Part shown: one piece after another, positions 33,925-44,964 of the stretch
Numbering within the stretch: the first letter of the stretch is position 1
Layout: every line of letters begins with the position of its first letter
Origin: Planctomonas sp. JC2975
Lineage (GTDB): Bacteria; Actinomycetota; Actinomycetes; Actinomycetales; Microbacteriaceae
Assembly: GCF_012985205.1 (NCBI RefSeq)
Contig: NZ_JABEKS010000001.1
Coordinates: forward strand, 2,604,001-2,668,000
Direction of reading: 5' to 3'
Length of the DNA: 64,000 bases
Position numbers and translations under genes: made by a program
The notes under the pieces: generated by a model
The model's database searches: none
Told to the model about the DNA's origin: nothing
The model's input: the letters and a program-made list of their open reading frames with translations, nothing else

Positions 33925-35154
33925 ATGAGGGTTACGCATTTGTCGCTGACCGACTTCCGCAACTACGCGCATGCCGAAGTCGAAATCGCGGCTGGTCCGA
34001 ATCTGTTCGTGGGACGAAACGGGCAAGGCAAGACGAATCTCGTCGAGTCGCTCGTCTACGTCTCCACCGGCTCGTCGCATCGGACGCCTGTCGATGCGGC
34101 CATGATTCGACAGGACTGCTCCGCTGCGGTCGTTCGCGCCCGGCTCGAGCACGATGGCAGAGCCGTGATGCTGGAGCTTCAGCTCAACAGGGGGTCGGCG
34201 AACAAGGCGATGGTCAACCGGTCACCGTCTCGTCCTCGCGAACTCGTTCGCTATTTGTCCACGGTCCTGTTCGCGCCAGAGGACCTCGCGCTGGTGCGCG
34301 GTGAGCCGGCCATCCGTCGGCGTCTCCTCGACACGGTGCTCGTGCAGCGCACCCCGCGCCTCGCGGGCGTGCTCGCCGATTACGATCGTGTGCTTCGTCA
34401 GCGCAACACCCTTCTCAAGTCGGCCAGGGCATCAGGGGTGCGCGGGTCGGCGCTGTCCACCCTGGATGTCTGGGACGAACGGCTCGTCGCCCTCGGCTCG
34501 GAGATCATCGACGAGCGCTCCGACCTCGTCGACAAATTGCGGCAGCCTGTGCGGGATGCCTATCGGTCCGTGGCCGGCGACGATCACGACCCACGGCTGG
34601 TCCCCCTTCTCTCGGTCGACGGCGCGGCTCCGGATGAAGACGGCGACTCTGCATCCGAACCGGATACTGACGGCTCGGCCGGCGGATCAGGGACGACGAA
34701 CGAGCGGTTCGCGGCAGCGATCGCGCGCCTGCGGCCGCGGGAGTTGGACCGCGGCGTGACCCTCGTCGGCCCGCACCGGGACGATGTGCGCTTCGAACTG
34801 AACGGACTGCCGGCCAAGGGCTACGCGAGCCATGGCGAATCGTGGTCGTTCGCGCTCTCGCTGCGGCTGGCATCCGCACAACTGCTGCGCGAGCACTCGA
34901 CCACGGGCGATCCGGTGCTGATTCTGGACGACGTGTTCGCGGAACTCGACCAGACGCGACGGGCGCGGCTGGCGGCATCCGTGCACGATTTCGAACAGGT
35001 GCTCGTCACATCGGCCGTGCTCGACGACGTGCCGGCGGAACTCCGGGCGCATACCGTGCACATTCGGGCCGGCCGCGTGATCGACGCGGCTGAAGCGGGA
35101 TCGGATGCCGGCCCTCAGCCTTCTGATCACAGTGAGGCCGACGAGGCGTCATGA
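33925..35154 (+). CDS. recF: DNA replication and repair protein RecF
   Basis: 409 residues, SMC-like ABC ATPase. Walker A GRNGQGKTN (30-38), signature SHGESWSFAL (302-311) and Walker B VLILDDVFAELD (331-342). An acidic insert (about 231-258, rich in Asp/Ser/Gly) is longer than usual. ATG at 33925; an in-frame 69-residue extension upstream is unlikely. Acts with RecO/RecR at gaps. Stop overlaps dciA by four bases. Confidence 0.96.
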   Translation: MRVTHLSLTDFRNYAHAEVEIAAGPNLFVGRNGQGKTNLVESLVYVSTGSSHRTPVDAAMIRQDCSAAVVRARLEHDGRAVMLELQLNRGSANKAMVNRSPSRPRELVRYLSTVLFAPEDLALVRGEPAIRRRLLDTVLVQRTPRLAGVLADYDRVLRQRNTLLKSARASGVRGSALSTLDVWDERLVALGSEIIDERSDLVDKLRQPVRDAYRSVAGDDHDPRLVPLLSVDGAAPDEDGDSASEPDTDGSAGGSGTTNERFAAAIARLRPRELDRGVTLVGPHRDDVRFELNGLPAKGYASHGESWSFALSLRLASAQLLREHSTTGDPVLILDDVFAELDQTRRARLAASVHDFEQVLVTSAVLDDVPAELRAHTVHIRAGRVIDAAEAGSDAGPQPSDHSEADEAS

Positions 35155-35636
35155 GCGAGGCGTCCAACTTCTACCGTCACCTGAAGGAGCTCTTCGGAAC
35201 GGACCCGGGCAGGGGACGGCGACGAACGGATCGTGCCGACAGACGTGATTCGAGGAACGCCAGCCAGCCGTTCGACCCGGGCCGTGAGCCTCACGGGCTC
35301 GGCCGTCTCATGGACTCGCTCGCCGACGAGCTCGGCTGGAACTCGCCGCTGGCCAAGTCCGAGCTGATGGCTGCGTGGTCGGAAGTGGTGGGCGAGGAGA
35401 CGGCGAAGCACTCGGATCCGGTGGGCGTCGAGGGCGGCGTGCTCACTGTGCGATGCGACTCGACGAGTTGGGCGACACAGCTGCGCATCATGCGCGGAGA
35501 GCTGCTGCTGCACATCGAACGCCGGTATCCCGACGCGGGTGTGGAAAGTATCCGGTTTTTGGGGCCGGACGTCCCCACCTGGAAACGCGGCCCCAGGTCG
35601 GTTCCAGGGCGTGGCCCACGCGACACCTACGGTTAA
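35151..35636 (+). CDS. dciA: DciA-like DnaB-interacting protein (DUF721)
   Basis: 161 residues. The KH-like DUF721 domain (about 55-135) includes WSEVVGEETAKHSDPVGVEGGVLTV; the basic N terminus RGRRRTDRADRR probably binds DNA. DciA loads or assists DnaB in bacteria without DnaC, fitting a DnaB gene 29 kb away and no dnaC here. ATGA overlap with recF shows translational coupling. Confidence 0.93.
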   Translation: MSEASNFYRHLKELFGTDPGRGRRRTDRADRRDSRNASQPFDPGREPHGLGRLMDSLADELGWNSPLAKSELMAAWSEVVGEETAKHSDPVGVEGGVLTVRCDSTSWATQLRIMRGELLLHIERRYPDAGVESIRFLGPDVPTWKRGPRSVPGRGPRDTYG

Positions 35637-35713
35637 GGCGCCAAATCAGGTCAACCCGTCACTTTCATCGCGTCAGACGGCCGTTTCTCGCCCGTTGATC
35701 AGGTCGTTCTTGG

Positions 35714-35719
35714 TAGAAT
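35714..35719 (+). promoter_or_regulatory. Possible -10 element of gyrB
   Basis: TAGAAT lies 42 bp before the gyrB ATG, downstream of the dciA stop. No matching -35 at 16-18 bp is seen; TTGATC at 35695 is too close. Confidence 0.35.
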
Positions 35720-35721
35720 GA

Positions 35722-37752
<2,031 letters not shown>

Positions 37753-37756
37753 TGGG

Positions 37757-37775
37757 TCCCGGCCGCCGGCCGGGA
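37757..37775 (+). terminator. Hairpin between gyrB and gyrA
   Basis: TCCCGGCC (37757-37764), loop GCC, GGCCGGGA (37768-37775). It begins five bases past the gyrB stop and lacks a U-run, so it may be an RNA processing or attenuation structure in a gyrBA transcript. Confidence 0.4.
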
Positions 37776-37853
37776 GTAACAGACGGATCACCCCGACACC
37801 GTGGGTGAACGAGGAATCGCAGCAGACGAGAAGAAGACGAAGAAGAGAAGTAG

Positions 37854-40481
37854 ATGGCAGACGAGACCGACGGCATCGAGCAGACCGCATCCGAAGGAAC
37901 CAACGATGGTGTCGGCATCGTGCACGGCAAGATCGAGCCGGTCGAGCTGCAGCTGGAGATGCAGCGCAGCTATCTCGACTACGCGATGGCCGTCATTGTC
38001 GGACGCGCGCTGCCCGAGGTGCGCGACGGTCTGAAGCCGGTGCATCGCCGGGTGATCTACGCGATGTACGACGGCGGATACCGTCCGGACCGGGCGTTCT
38101 CGAAGTGCTCCCGGGTCGTCGGTGATGTCATGGGACAGTTCCACCCTCACGGTGACACGGCCATCTACGACACGCTCGTTCGTCTTGTGCAGCCGTGGAG
38201 CCTGCGGTATCCGCTGGCGCTCGGCCAGGGCAACTTCGGGTCCCCTGGCAACGACGGTGCGGCAGCCATGCGGTACACGGAGACCAAGATGGCTCCGCTC
38301 GCCCTCGAGATGGTGCGGGACATCGACGAGGACACCGTCGACTTCAAGGACAACTACGACGGCCGCACGCAGGAGCCGTCCATCCTGCCGTCACGGTTCC
38401 CGAACCTGCTCGTCAACGGGTCGGTAGGCATCGCGGTCGGCATGGCCACGAACATCCCGCCGCACAACATGCGAGAGGTGGCCGCCGGCGCACTCTGGGC
38501 GTTGGAGCATCCGGATGCCACCCGGGATGAGCTTCTCGATGCGCTGATGGAGCGCATCAAGGGTCCGGACTTCCCGACCGGCGCGCAGATCCTGGGCGTG
38601 AAGGGCATCCACGACGCGTACCGCACCGGGCGCGGTTCGATCACGATGCGCTCGATCGTCAACGTCGAGGAGATCCAGGGTCGGACCTGCCTCGTCGTCA
38701 CCGAGCTGCCATACCAGGTGAACCCGGACAACCTGGCGATCAAGATCGCCGAGTTCGTGAAGGACGGCAGGATCGCGGGCATCGCGGACATCCGCGACGA
38801 GTCGAGCGGTCGCACCGGCCAGCGGCTGGTCATCGTTCTCAAGCGTGACGCCGTCGCCAAGGTCGTGCTGAACAACCTGTACAAGCACACGCAGCTGCAG
38901 GAGAACTTCGGCGCGAACATGCTGGCGATCGTCGATGGCGTGCCGCGTACGCTGCCACTCGACGGCTTCATCAGCGCCTGGGTCGACCACCAGGTCGACG
39001 TGATCGTGCGCCGTACGCAGTTCCGTCTGCGCAAGGCCGAGGAAGACGCGCACATCCAGCGCGGACTCGTGAAGGCGCTGGACGCACTGGACGAGGTCAT
39101 CGCGCTGATCCGCCGCTCTCCGAACGCCGACGAGGCGCGCGCCGGCCTGATCGACTTGCTCGACGTCGACCAGGTGCAGGCTGATGCCATCCTCTCCATG
39201 CAGCTCCGTCGCCTCGCGGCCCTTGAGCGGCAGAAGATCATCGACAACCTCGCCCGTCTCGAGGCAGAGATCGCGGACTACAAGGCGATCCTGGCCGACC
39301 CGGTGCGCCAGCGGACCATCATCAGCGAAGAGCTCACTGAGATCGCCGACAGGTTCGGCGACGAGCGCCGCACGAACATCCTGTACGGCTTCGACGGTGA
39401 CATGAGCGTCGAGGACCTCATCCCCGAAGAGGAGATGGTCGTCACCGTCACCCGTGGCGGCTACATCAAGCGCACGCGCAGCGACAATTACCGTTCGCAG
39501 CATCGTGGCGGCAAGGGCGTCAAGGGCGCACAGCTTCGGGGAGAGGATGTAGTCGACCACTTCTTCGTGACGACCACGCACCACTGGCTCCTCTTCTTCA
39601 CGACGAAGGGCCGGGTCTACCGGGCCAAGGGGTACGAAGTGCCCGAGGCGGGCCGTGACGCGAAGGGTCAGCACGTCGCCAACCTGCTCGCGATGCAGCC
39701 GGATGAGGAGATCGCCGAGATCCTGGACATCCGCGACTATTCCGCTGCGAAGTACCTGGTGCTCGCGTCGCGGGAGGGCCTCGTCAAGAAGACGGCGCTC
39801 GCCGAGTACGACACGAATCGCACGGGCGGGATCATCGCGATCAAGCTGCGCGAAGGTGACGAGCTGATCTCCGCGTTGCTGGTGGAAGAGGACTCGGACA
39901 TCCTGCTCGTTTCACGCAAGGGGATGTCGATTCGCTTCACGGCGACCGACGAGGCGTTGCGTCCGATGGGCCGCTCCACCTCAGGCGTGATCGGCATGCA
40001 TTTCCGTGATGACGACTCGCTTCTGGATGCCGCGGTGATCGGATCGCCGGGCTCCGAGCGCACGGATACCGCAGCATCCGCCGACGACGGTTACGTCTTC
40101 GTGGTCACCGAAGGTGGGTACGCCAAGCGCACAGCGATCGACCAGTACCGCCTCCAGGGACGCGGTGGCTTGGGCATCAAGGTCGCGAAACTGAGTGACG
40201 ACCGAGGGGATCTTGCAGGTGCTCTCATCGTCGACGAGGACGACGAGGTGCTCGTGGTTCTTGCCAGTGGCAAGGTGGTACGCTCTGCCGTGGCCGAGGT
40301 GCCGGCGAAGGGCCGGGACACCATGGGTGTCGTATTCGCTCGTTTCGCCGATGACGACAAGATCATCGCCATCGCACGGAACAGCGAGCGGAATCTGGAC
40401 GCTCACGACGCCGAACCGGTTGAAGTAGAAGCCGGCGAGGAGGCCGAGGAGCCCGGAAAGGACGACGCAGTAGATGAGTAG
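37854..40481 (+). CDS. gyrA: DNA gyrase subunit A
   Basis: 875 residues. Catalytic Tyr141 in [15 protein letters not shown]; quinolone-determining region [14 protein letters not shown] with Thr102 at the position of Escherichia coli Ser83 and Asp106 at Asp87. The C-terminal beta-pinwheel contains six Gly-rich blades, including the GyrA box QRGGKGV-like segment [12 protein letters not shown]. It cuts and passes DNA in supercoiling. The acidic tail ends at a stop overlapped by the next ATG (ATGAGTAG). Confidence 0.98.
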   Translation: MADETDGIEQTASEGTNDGVGIVHGKIEPVELQLEMQRSYLDYAMAVIVGRALPEVRDGLKPVHRRVIYAMYDGGYRPDRAFSKCSRVVGDVMGQFHPHGDTAIYDTLVRLVQPWSLRYPLALGQGNFGSPGNDGAAAMRYTETKMAPLALEMVRDIDEDTVDFKDNYDGRTQEPSILPSRFPNLLVNGSVGIAVGMATNIPPHNMREVAAGALWALEHPDATRDELLDALMERIKGPDFPTGAQILGVKGIHDAYRTGRGSITMRSIVNVEEIQGRTCLVVTELPYQVNPDNLAIKIAEFVKDGRIAGIADIRDESSGRTGQRLVIVLKRDAVAKVVLNNLYKHTQLQENFGANMLAIVDGVPRTLPLDGFISAWVDHQVDVIVRRTQFRLRKAEEDAHIQRGLVKALDALDEVIALIRRSPNADEARAGLIDLLDVDQVQADAILSMQLRRLAALERQKIIDNLARLEAEIADYKAILADPVRQRTIISEELTEIADRFGDERRTNILYGFDGDMSVEDLIPEEEMVVTVTRGGYIKRTRSDNYRSQHRGGKGVKGAQLRGEDVVDHFFVTTTHHWLLFFTTKGRVYRAKGYEVPEAGRDAKGQHVANLLAMQPDEEIAEILDIRDYSAAKYLVLASREGLVKKTALAEYDTNRTGGIIAIKLREGDELISALLVEEDSDILLVSRKGMSIRFTATDEALRPMGRSTSGVIGMHFRDDDSLLDAAVIGSPGSERTDTAASADDGYVFVVTEGGYAKRTAIDQYRLQGRGGLGIKVAKLSDDRGDLAGALIVDEDDEVLVVLASGKVVRSAVAEVPAKGRDTMGVVFARFADDDKIIAIARNSERNLDAHDAEPVEVEAGEEAEEPGKDDAVDE

Positions 40482-40884
40482 TGTGGCAGAACGATTGGCC
40501 CAGAAGTCCTCCACCCGCAGAGCACCCGCCAAGCAGGTGCGGCTTCGCCTGGTCTACATTGACTTCTGGTCGGCCGTGAAGCTGTCGTTCCTCGTCGGCT
40601 TGTGCCTGGCGATCATCTCGATCGTCGGATCGTTCCTGATCTGGGTGGTTCTCGACCAGACGGGCATCTTCGACAACCTGAACAGCCTGTTCAAGGACAT
40701 CTCCGGTACCAGCGGAAGCGACTTGAAGTCGATTCTCAGCCTGGGAACGGTGATGGGTTTCTCGATCGTGGTCGCCATCCTGAACCTCGTCATCACGACG
40801 GCGCTGGGCGCGGTCTGCTCGCTGCTGTACAACCTCAGTGTGAAGATCACGGGCGGCCTGCTCGTCGGGTTCACCAACAACTGA
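40474..40884 (+). CDS. DUF3566-type transmembrane protein
   Basis: 136 residues with two membrane helices (about 34-56 and 92-118), the DUF3566 layout found after gyrA in actinobacteria (mycobacterial Rv0007). The N terminus is basic. The start overlaps the gyrA stop by eight bases, so it is translationally coupled. Function unknown; a role in envelope or division is suggested only by position. Confidence 0.85.
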   Translation: MSSVAERLAQKSSTRRAPAKQVRLRLVYIDFWSAVKLSFLVGLCLAIISIVGSFLIWVVLDQTGIFDNLNSLFKDISGTSGSDLKSILSLGTVMGFSIVVAILNLVITTALGAVCSLLYNLSVKITGGLLVGFTNN

Positions 40885-41007
40885 TTGAGGCGAGAGCAAC
40901 GCGAGCCCACTCGCTTTGCCGAGCCGATTGAAGTTGTCGAGCGGCGTAGCCGCGAACACAACTGATTGAGGCGAGAGCAACGCGAGCCCACTCGCTTTGC
41001 CGAGCCG
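40877..41007. repeat. Perfect 50-bp direct repeat after the DUF3566 gene
   Basis: The 50 bases at 40877-40926 recur exactly at 40958-41007, 81 bp apart. The first copy starts inside the DUF3566 stop region (ACAACTGATTGAGG). Each copy contains GCGAG-CCCA-CTCGC as a small hairpin. Related but shorter sequence lies near 8.33 kb. Origin unknown; resembles dispersed intergenic elements of Microbacteriaceae. Confidence 0.8.
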
Positions 41008-41078
41008 GGACGCCTCGATTCGCGTCAACGCAGACGCTCGGGTAGTCTGTCATTCGGCCAATTCAACGGCCGGATCCC

Positions 41079-41152
41079 GGGGATATAGCTCAGGCGGTTA
41101 GAGCGCTTCGCTGATAACGAAGAGGTCCGAGGTTCAAGTCCTCGTATCCCCA
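41079..41152 (+). tRNA. tRNA-Ile (GAT)
   Basis: 74 nt. Acceptor GGGGATA (41079-41085) pairs with TATCCCC (41145-41151), discriminator A. Anticodon GAT at 41113-41115 in the loop CTGATAA; T-arm GAGGTTCAAGTCCTC is intact. CCA is not encoded. Followed 108 bp on by tRNA-Ala, the usual pair downstream of gyrA. Confidence 0.96.
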
Positions 41153-41260
41153 CGGTTCGCTTCTTGCACTCGCAGGAAGCGCCAAAAGCTGCACAACGCG
41201 ACGTGCTCGCCATCCGCGCAGCGACGCAAGCCGGGCGCGGACCGGCTTGCAAATAGGCAC

Positions 41261-41333
41261 GGGGCCTTAGCTCAATTGGTAGAGCGCCTGCTTTGCAAGC
41301 AGGAGGTCAGGGGTTCGATTCCCCTAGGCTCCA
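41261..41333 (+). tRNA. tRNA-Ala (TGC)
   Basis: 73 nt. Acceptor GGGGCCT pairs with AGGCTCC, giving the G3-U70 identity pair of tRNA-Ala. Anticodon TGC at 41294-41296; T-arm GGGGTTCGATTCCCC. CCA not encoded. Confidence 0.96.
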
Positions 41334-41393
41334 CAGATTGTTCCGTCGTGAGCCGCGCCGTTACGCGCCAGGGCGACACACGTCACGCGATCA

Positions 41394-41621
41394 CTACGGG
41401 AACAGTTGGAAGATGCCGTAGGCGATCACGTCGAAGCTGGCGCTCCCGTAGAGCAGGTACCAGAGCGCAATCACCGCGCCGACGCCGATTCCCACCAGGA
41501 GCCCGAACGCCAGGCAGAGGCCGAGGATCCCGAGTCCCGCCGTTCCTCGCGTCGTTGGAGTGACGGTACCTTCGGTCGCATCCTCGGCTGCGTCGAAGAG
41601 TTCGAGTGCGTCGTCGCTCAT
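41394..41621 (-). CDS. Small membrane protein, unrecognised
   Basis: 75 residues from the ATG at 41621; acidic N terminus (SDDALELFDAAEDATEG), then a long hydrophobic Gly/Leu-rich segment (about 29-58) that is one or two helices. The ORF extends further upstream in an Arg-rich stretch that is unlikely to be coding. Not recognised. Confidence 0.55.
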   Translation of the reverse strand: MSDDALELFDAAEDATEGTVTPTTRGTAGLGILGLCLAFGLLVGIGVGAVIALWYLLYGSASFDVIAYGIFQLFP

Positions 41622-41828
41622 CCGTCGGAGTCTACGGCGTCCGGCGCCCTCAGCGGATGTACGCGCCAACCGCCGGGCCGTCGTGCTGGTACTTCCCCTG
41701 GGCGTGGAGATCGCGGCTCCCGGATCGCCGTCGCCGACGCGGCCGACGTAGACGTGCGGACGCATGCACCTGGGCGTCGACGCCTGGCCGGTTCACGAAG
41801 GCGGAATGCGGCGTCGTAGGGTGTCTAG

Positions 41829-42251
41829 ATGGACATCCGCGTCGCTGCGTACACCGTCATCACCGACGGAACCCGGGTTCTGCTTGCGCACTGGAACGAG
41901 CATGGCCGTAGCGGATGGACTCTCCCTGGTGGCGGCATCGAGTCAGGAGAGGACCCAGCGGATGCCGCGGTGCGCGAAGTGCGCGAAGAGACCGGATACG
42001 ACGCGGAACTCGACGAGTTGATCGGCGTGCACTCGCACGTCATCCCGGAGAGTCAGCGGATCTCGGGCCACGGCCCCTTGCAGGGCCTGCGGATCGTCTA
42101 CCGAGCGCACATCCTTGGCGGAACGCTCACCGACGAACTCGACGGATCGACGGATGAAGCGCAGTGGTTCGAGCTCGCGGACGTGGTCAACCTCCGCAAA
42201 GTGTCGCTCGTGGATATCGGACTGCAGTTCGCAGGTCTTGTCGCGGTATAG
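41829..42251 (+). CDS. NUDIX hydrolase
   Basis: 140 residues. The Nudix box is complete, from GGGIESGED to REVREETGY (about 34-57), with the metal-binding Glu residues. It hydrolyses a nucleoside diphosphate linked to another group; the substrate is unknown. It may be the relocated counterpart of the mutT4 gene found upstream of the murJ partner gene in mycobacteria, but this is a guess. Confidence 0.85.
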   Translation: MDIRVAAYTVITDGTRVLLAHWNEHGRSGWTLPGGGIESGEDPADAAVREVREETGYDAELDELIGVHSHVIPESQRISGHGPLQGLRIVYRAHILGGTLTDELDGSTDEAQWFELADVVNLRKVSLVDIGLQFAGLVAV

Positions 42252-42329
42252 GACGACGGCCATGTCGTCACAACGCCACGAAAACGCGCCGTGCGACGCT
42301 GTGCACGGCGCGACTCCGCACCAGAGGTA

Positions 42330-42848
42330 CTACTCGGCGACCGGCGGTTCCGGCAGCTCGTCCTCCGCGACCCACAGCTCGTCGTCGGCGCGGAATGTCT
42401 GCCAGACCGCGTACGCGATGCCGATGACAGCCACGGCGGCCACGGCCAACGCGAGGTACGTTCCGAATCCAGGGCCGGACTTCTCCGGCTGAGCCTTGTT
42501 GGTGAGCTCGCCCTTGGCGGCCTGCAGCCGCTTGACGGCGGCTTGGACACGGGTGTCATGCGCGACATCCGCAACGCTCAGCGCGGTGCCCAGCACCGTA
42601 CCCATTGCAGGTACGACGTTGTTGGAGATGGCGTCGCCCGCGGCGCGGGTCACGGGCCTCACGTACTGGTCGTACCCCTCGCGAACGCGGGGAGAGACCT
42701 CTTCGCGCGTCAGGTGCACAGCCTGGCGGCCGGCCTCCTGAGCGACGACGTTCGCCCGGCCCAGCAGATCCTGCTGGACCCCCCAGAGTGCGAGGGCTTC
42801 AGCGCGAAGCCGGTTGAGTTCCTTCTGGCGCTTACGTGACAGACTCAC
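42330..42848 (-). CDS. Single-pass membrane protein, unrecognised
   Basis: 172 residues from the GTG at 42848, chosen for GGAGG five bases before it; an ATG at 42884 gives 12 more residues. The N-terminal two-thirds is charged and helical (KRQKELNRLRAEALALWG) with a middle Gly/Ala/Val-rich region (amphipathic), and a C-terminal helix (TYLALAVAAVAVIGIAYAVW) with a short acidic tail DELPEPPVAE. Possibly a YtxH-like stress protein; not certain. Confidence 0.6.
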   Translation of the reverse strand: MSLSRKRQKELNRLRAEALALWGVQQDLLGRANVVAQEAGRQAVHLTREEVSPRVREGYDQYVRPVTRAAGDAISNNVVPAMGTVLGTALSVADVAHDTRVQAAVKRLQAAKGELTNKAQPEKSGPGFGTYLALAVAAVAVIGIAYAVWQTFRADDELWVAEDELPEPPVAE

Positions 42849-42946
42849 GGTTCCTCCACCCGGTGTACTTGCAGGTTCCTCCATCTTGCCACCGAAAGCC
42901 CTGGCGGCCAGGGGGTGGACAAATCCGCTATGCAAGAATTGAGCCC

Positions 42947-43486
42947 ATGTCCAAGCACACCGCGGTGGCGACTCTGCACACCAACTACGGCGACATCGCC
43001 GTCAACCTGTACGGCAACCACGCACCGAAGACGGTGCGCAACTTCGTCGGTCTCGCCACCGGTGAGCAGGAGTGGACGGATCCTCAGACGGGACAACCTC
43101 GCACGGACTCCCTGTACGAGGGCGTCGTGTTCCACCGCATCATCCCCGGCTTCATGATCCAGGGCGGCGACCCGCTGGGCACCGGCACCGGCGGACCTGG
43201 CTATCGCTTCGACGACGAGATCAGCCCCGAGCTCGACTTCACCAAGCCGTACGTGCTCGCCATGGCCAATGCCGGTATCCAGGGTGGTCGCGGAACCAAC
43301 GGCTCCCAGTTCTTCATCACCGTCGGCCCCACCACGTGGCTGCAGGGCAAGCACACCATCTTCGGCGAGGTCGCAGACGACGACTCGCGTCGCATCGTCG
43401 ACAAGCTCGCTGCTGTGCCGACGGATGCTCGCGACCGTCCGCTCGACGATGTGGTCATCGAGTCCGTCACGGTCGAGCAGGCGTAG
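42947..43486 (+). CDS. ppiA: Peptidyl-prolyl cis-trans isomerase (cyclophilin)
   Basis: 179 residues. Catalytic loop FHRIIPGFMIQGGDP and GSQFFITV, with Trp in TTWLQGKHTIFGEV, are intact. The N terminus is MSKHTAVATLHTNYGDI, no signal peptide, so cytosolic. It is 60 bp upstream of the rhomboid gene. The order after gyrA (ppiA, rhomboid, crgA) is typical of actinobacteria. Confidence 0.95.
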   Translation: MSKHTAVATLHTNYGDIAVNLYGNHAPKTVRNFVGLATGEQEWTDPQTGQPRTDSLYEGVVFHRIIPGFMIQGGDPLGTGTGGPGYRFDDEISPELDFTKPYVLAMANAGIQGGRGTNGSQFFITVGPTTWLQGKHTIFGEVADDDSRRIVDKLAAVPTDARDRPLDDVVIESVTVEQA

Positions 43487-43546
43487 TCCGCCGGCCTGTG
43501 CAGCTGTACCTTCCTTCAATCCGAGCACAGAGCACCAGAGCACAGA

Positions 43547-44416
43547 GTGTCGCAACCGTCGTCGTCGGGTGAGCCGTCCGCGCCAGCCTGCTACCGGCAT
43601 CCGGACCGGCTCACGTATGTGAGGTGCCAACGCTGCGGCCGGCCGATCTGCGGAGAATGCCAGACGCCGGCACCCGTCGGATTCATCTGCCCGGAGTGCA
43701 TGCGACAGCAGCGAGCGACAGCACCGCGCACGAAGCCGGCGTTCCTGACCAGGCTCACGGGACCGCGACAGCCCGTGGTCACCTACATGATCATCGCGGT
43801 GTGCGTGCTGGTGTTCATCGCACAGTCCTTGCCGGGAATCGGCTCGTCGGTCACGGGTGCGCTGCAGTACGCGGGCATCTACTCGTATCCGATCGCGTTC
43901 GAGCCGTGGCGATTGCTCACCGCGGTGTTCGCCCACGCGTCGATTCTGCACATCGCGCTGAACATGTACACGCTGTGGATCTTCGGTATCGTGCTCGAGC
44001 CCCTCCTCGGGCGTGCGCGATACGCGGTGCTGTTCGTGTTGGCCGGCTTGGCCGGTTCGGTCGGTGTGCTTCTGATGGCGCAGCCGAACGTCGCAGTCGT
44101 CGGGGCGTCCGGGGCGATCTTCGGAATGATGTCGGCACTGCTGATCATTCAGCGCCACCTCGGGGGACCGATCACTCAGCTCCTCGTGCTCGTCGGCATC
44201 AATCTCGTGATCAGCTTCCTCCCCGGAATGGGGATCGCCTGGCAGGCACACGTCGGCGGACTCGTCGGCGGAGCGATCGTGGGGTTCATCTACACGCAGA
44301 CACGGCGACGGTCCCGGCGCCCGCTGCAGATCGTGCTGCTCTCTGCGTTCGCGATCGTTCTCGTGCTCGTCGGGATCTGGCCGTACCTCGCTGGTGCCGT
44401 CCCGACGGTTTCCTGA
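43547..44416 (+). CDS. Rhomboid-family intramembrane serine protease with N-terminal zinc finger
   Basis: 289 residues from the GTG at 43547. N-terminal Cys-rich B-box-like finger with Cys at 27, 30, 35, 38, 48 and 51 (and 15). Then six membrane helices; catalytic Ser188 in VGASGAIFG and His235 in QAHVGGLVGG. Cleaves membrane proteins. Conserved between ppiA and crgA in actinobacteria; substrates unknown. Confidence 0.93.
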   Translation: MSQPSSSGEPSAPACYRHPDRLTYVRCQRCGRPICGECQTPAPVGFICPECMRQQRATAPRTKPAFLTRLTGPRQPVVTYMIIAVCVLVFIAQSLPGIGSSVTGALQYAGIYSYPIAFEPWRLLTAVFAHASILHIALNMYTLWIFGIVLEPLLGRARYAVLFVLAGLAGSVGVLLMAQPNVAVVGASGAIFGMMSALLIIQRHLGGPITQLLVLVGINLVISFLPGMGIAWQAHVGGLVGGAIVGFIYTQTRRRSRRPLQIVLLSAFAIVLVLVGIWPYLAGAVPTVS

Positions 44417-44417
44417 G

Positions 44418-44488
44418 TTATCCACAGGTTTACGCACAATAGTTATCCACAGGATTTCCCACAGGGGGATAATTACACCCGTGTAATT
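44418..44488. promoter_or_regulatory. DnaA-box cluster and an 8-bp palindrome after the rhomboid gene
   Basis: Two perfect DnaA boxes TTATCCACA at 44418-44426 and 44443-44451, 25 bp apart and in the same orientation, with a weak copy TTTCCCACA (44455-44463) and an inverted GGGGGATAA near 44464. Next to them AATTACAC (44471-44478), CC, GTGTAATT (44481-44488) is a perfect inverted repeat, suited to a dimeric regulator. The cluster starts one base past the rhomboid stop. Confidence 0.7.
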
Positions 44489-44608
44489 GCCCACTGACTG
44501 ACAGGTGCTGTGGGGCGCCCTGTTCCGTGCTTCGTCGACTGCGAGCCGATTAACCGCAAAACGCGCCGACCGTGGTCGACGCGTTCGGAAGAGCGGTGGA
44601 GACGGTGA

Positions 44609-44857
44609 TCAGCGCCACCGGGTGGTCATGAGGAAGCCGACGAAGGCGATGCCGAATCCGATCAGGATGTTCCAGGCGCCGAGTTGCGGGATCGGGTACT
44701 GGCTGCCGCTCACGTAGAACACGACGATCCACAGCAGGCCGACGATCATGAAGCCGAGCATGACCGGCAGGAACCATACCGGGTTGGGGGTCTCATCGGT
44801 GGATCGGACCTCATTGACCGATCGGGATGAGCGCTTGGAGCGGGTCTTGGAAGCCAT
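44609..44857 (-). CDS. crgA: Cell division protein CrgA
   Basis: 82 residues; a basic N terminus is followed by two membrane helices, WFLPVMLGFMIVGLLWIVVFY (about 28-48) and NILIGFGIAFVGFLM (about 63-77), with the CrgA pattern GLLWIVVFYVSG. It is an actinobacterial divisome protein that recruits peptidoglycan synthases. Monocistronic on the minus strand, with a DnaA-box cluster past its 3' end. Confidence 0.95.
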   Translation of the reverse strand: MASKTRSKRSSRSVNEVRSTDETPNPVWFLPVMLGFMIVGLLWIVVFYVSGSQYPIPQLGAWNILIGFGIAFVGFLMTTRWR

Positions 44858-44964
44858 AGTGCGAACATTCTAGCCGGAGACGATCGGCGGGATCTCTGCG
44901 TGGAGGCGATGAACATGAGCACCTCTCGGTAGCCGCACGGACTGGCCGATTAGACTCCGGAATC

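Noticed and set aside
35695-35719. TTGATC plus TAGAAT as a full gyrB promoter
   Set aside because: The spacer is only 13 bp, outside the working range; only the -10 is kept as possible.
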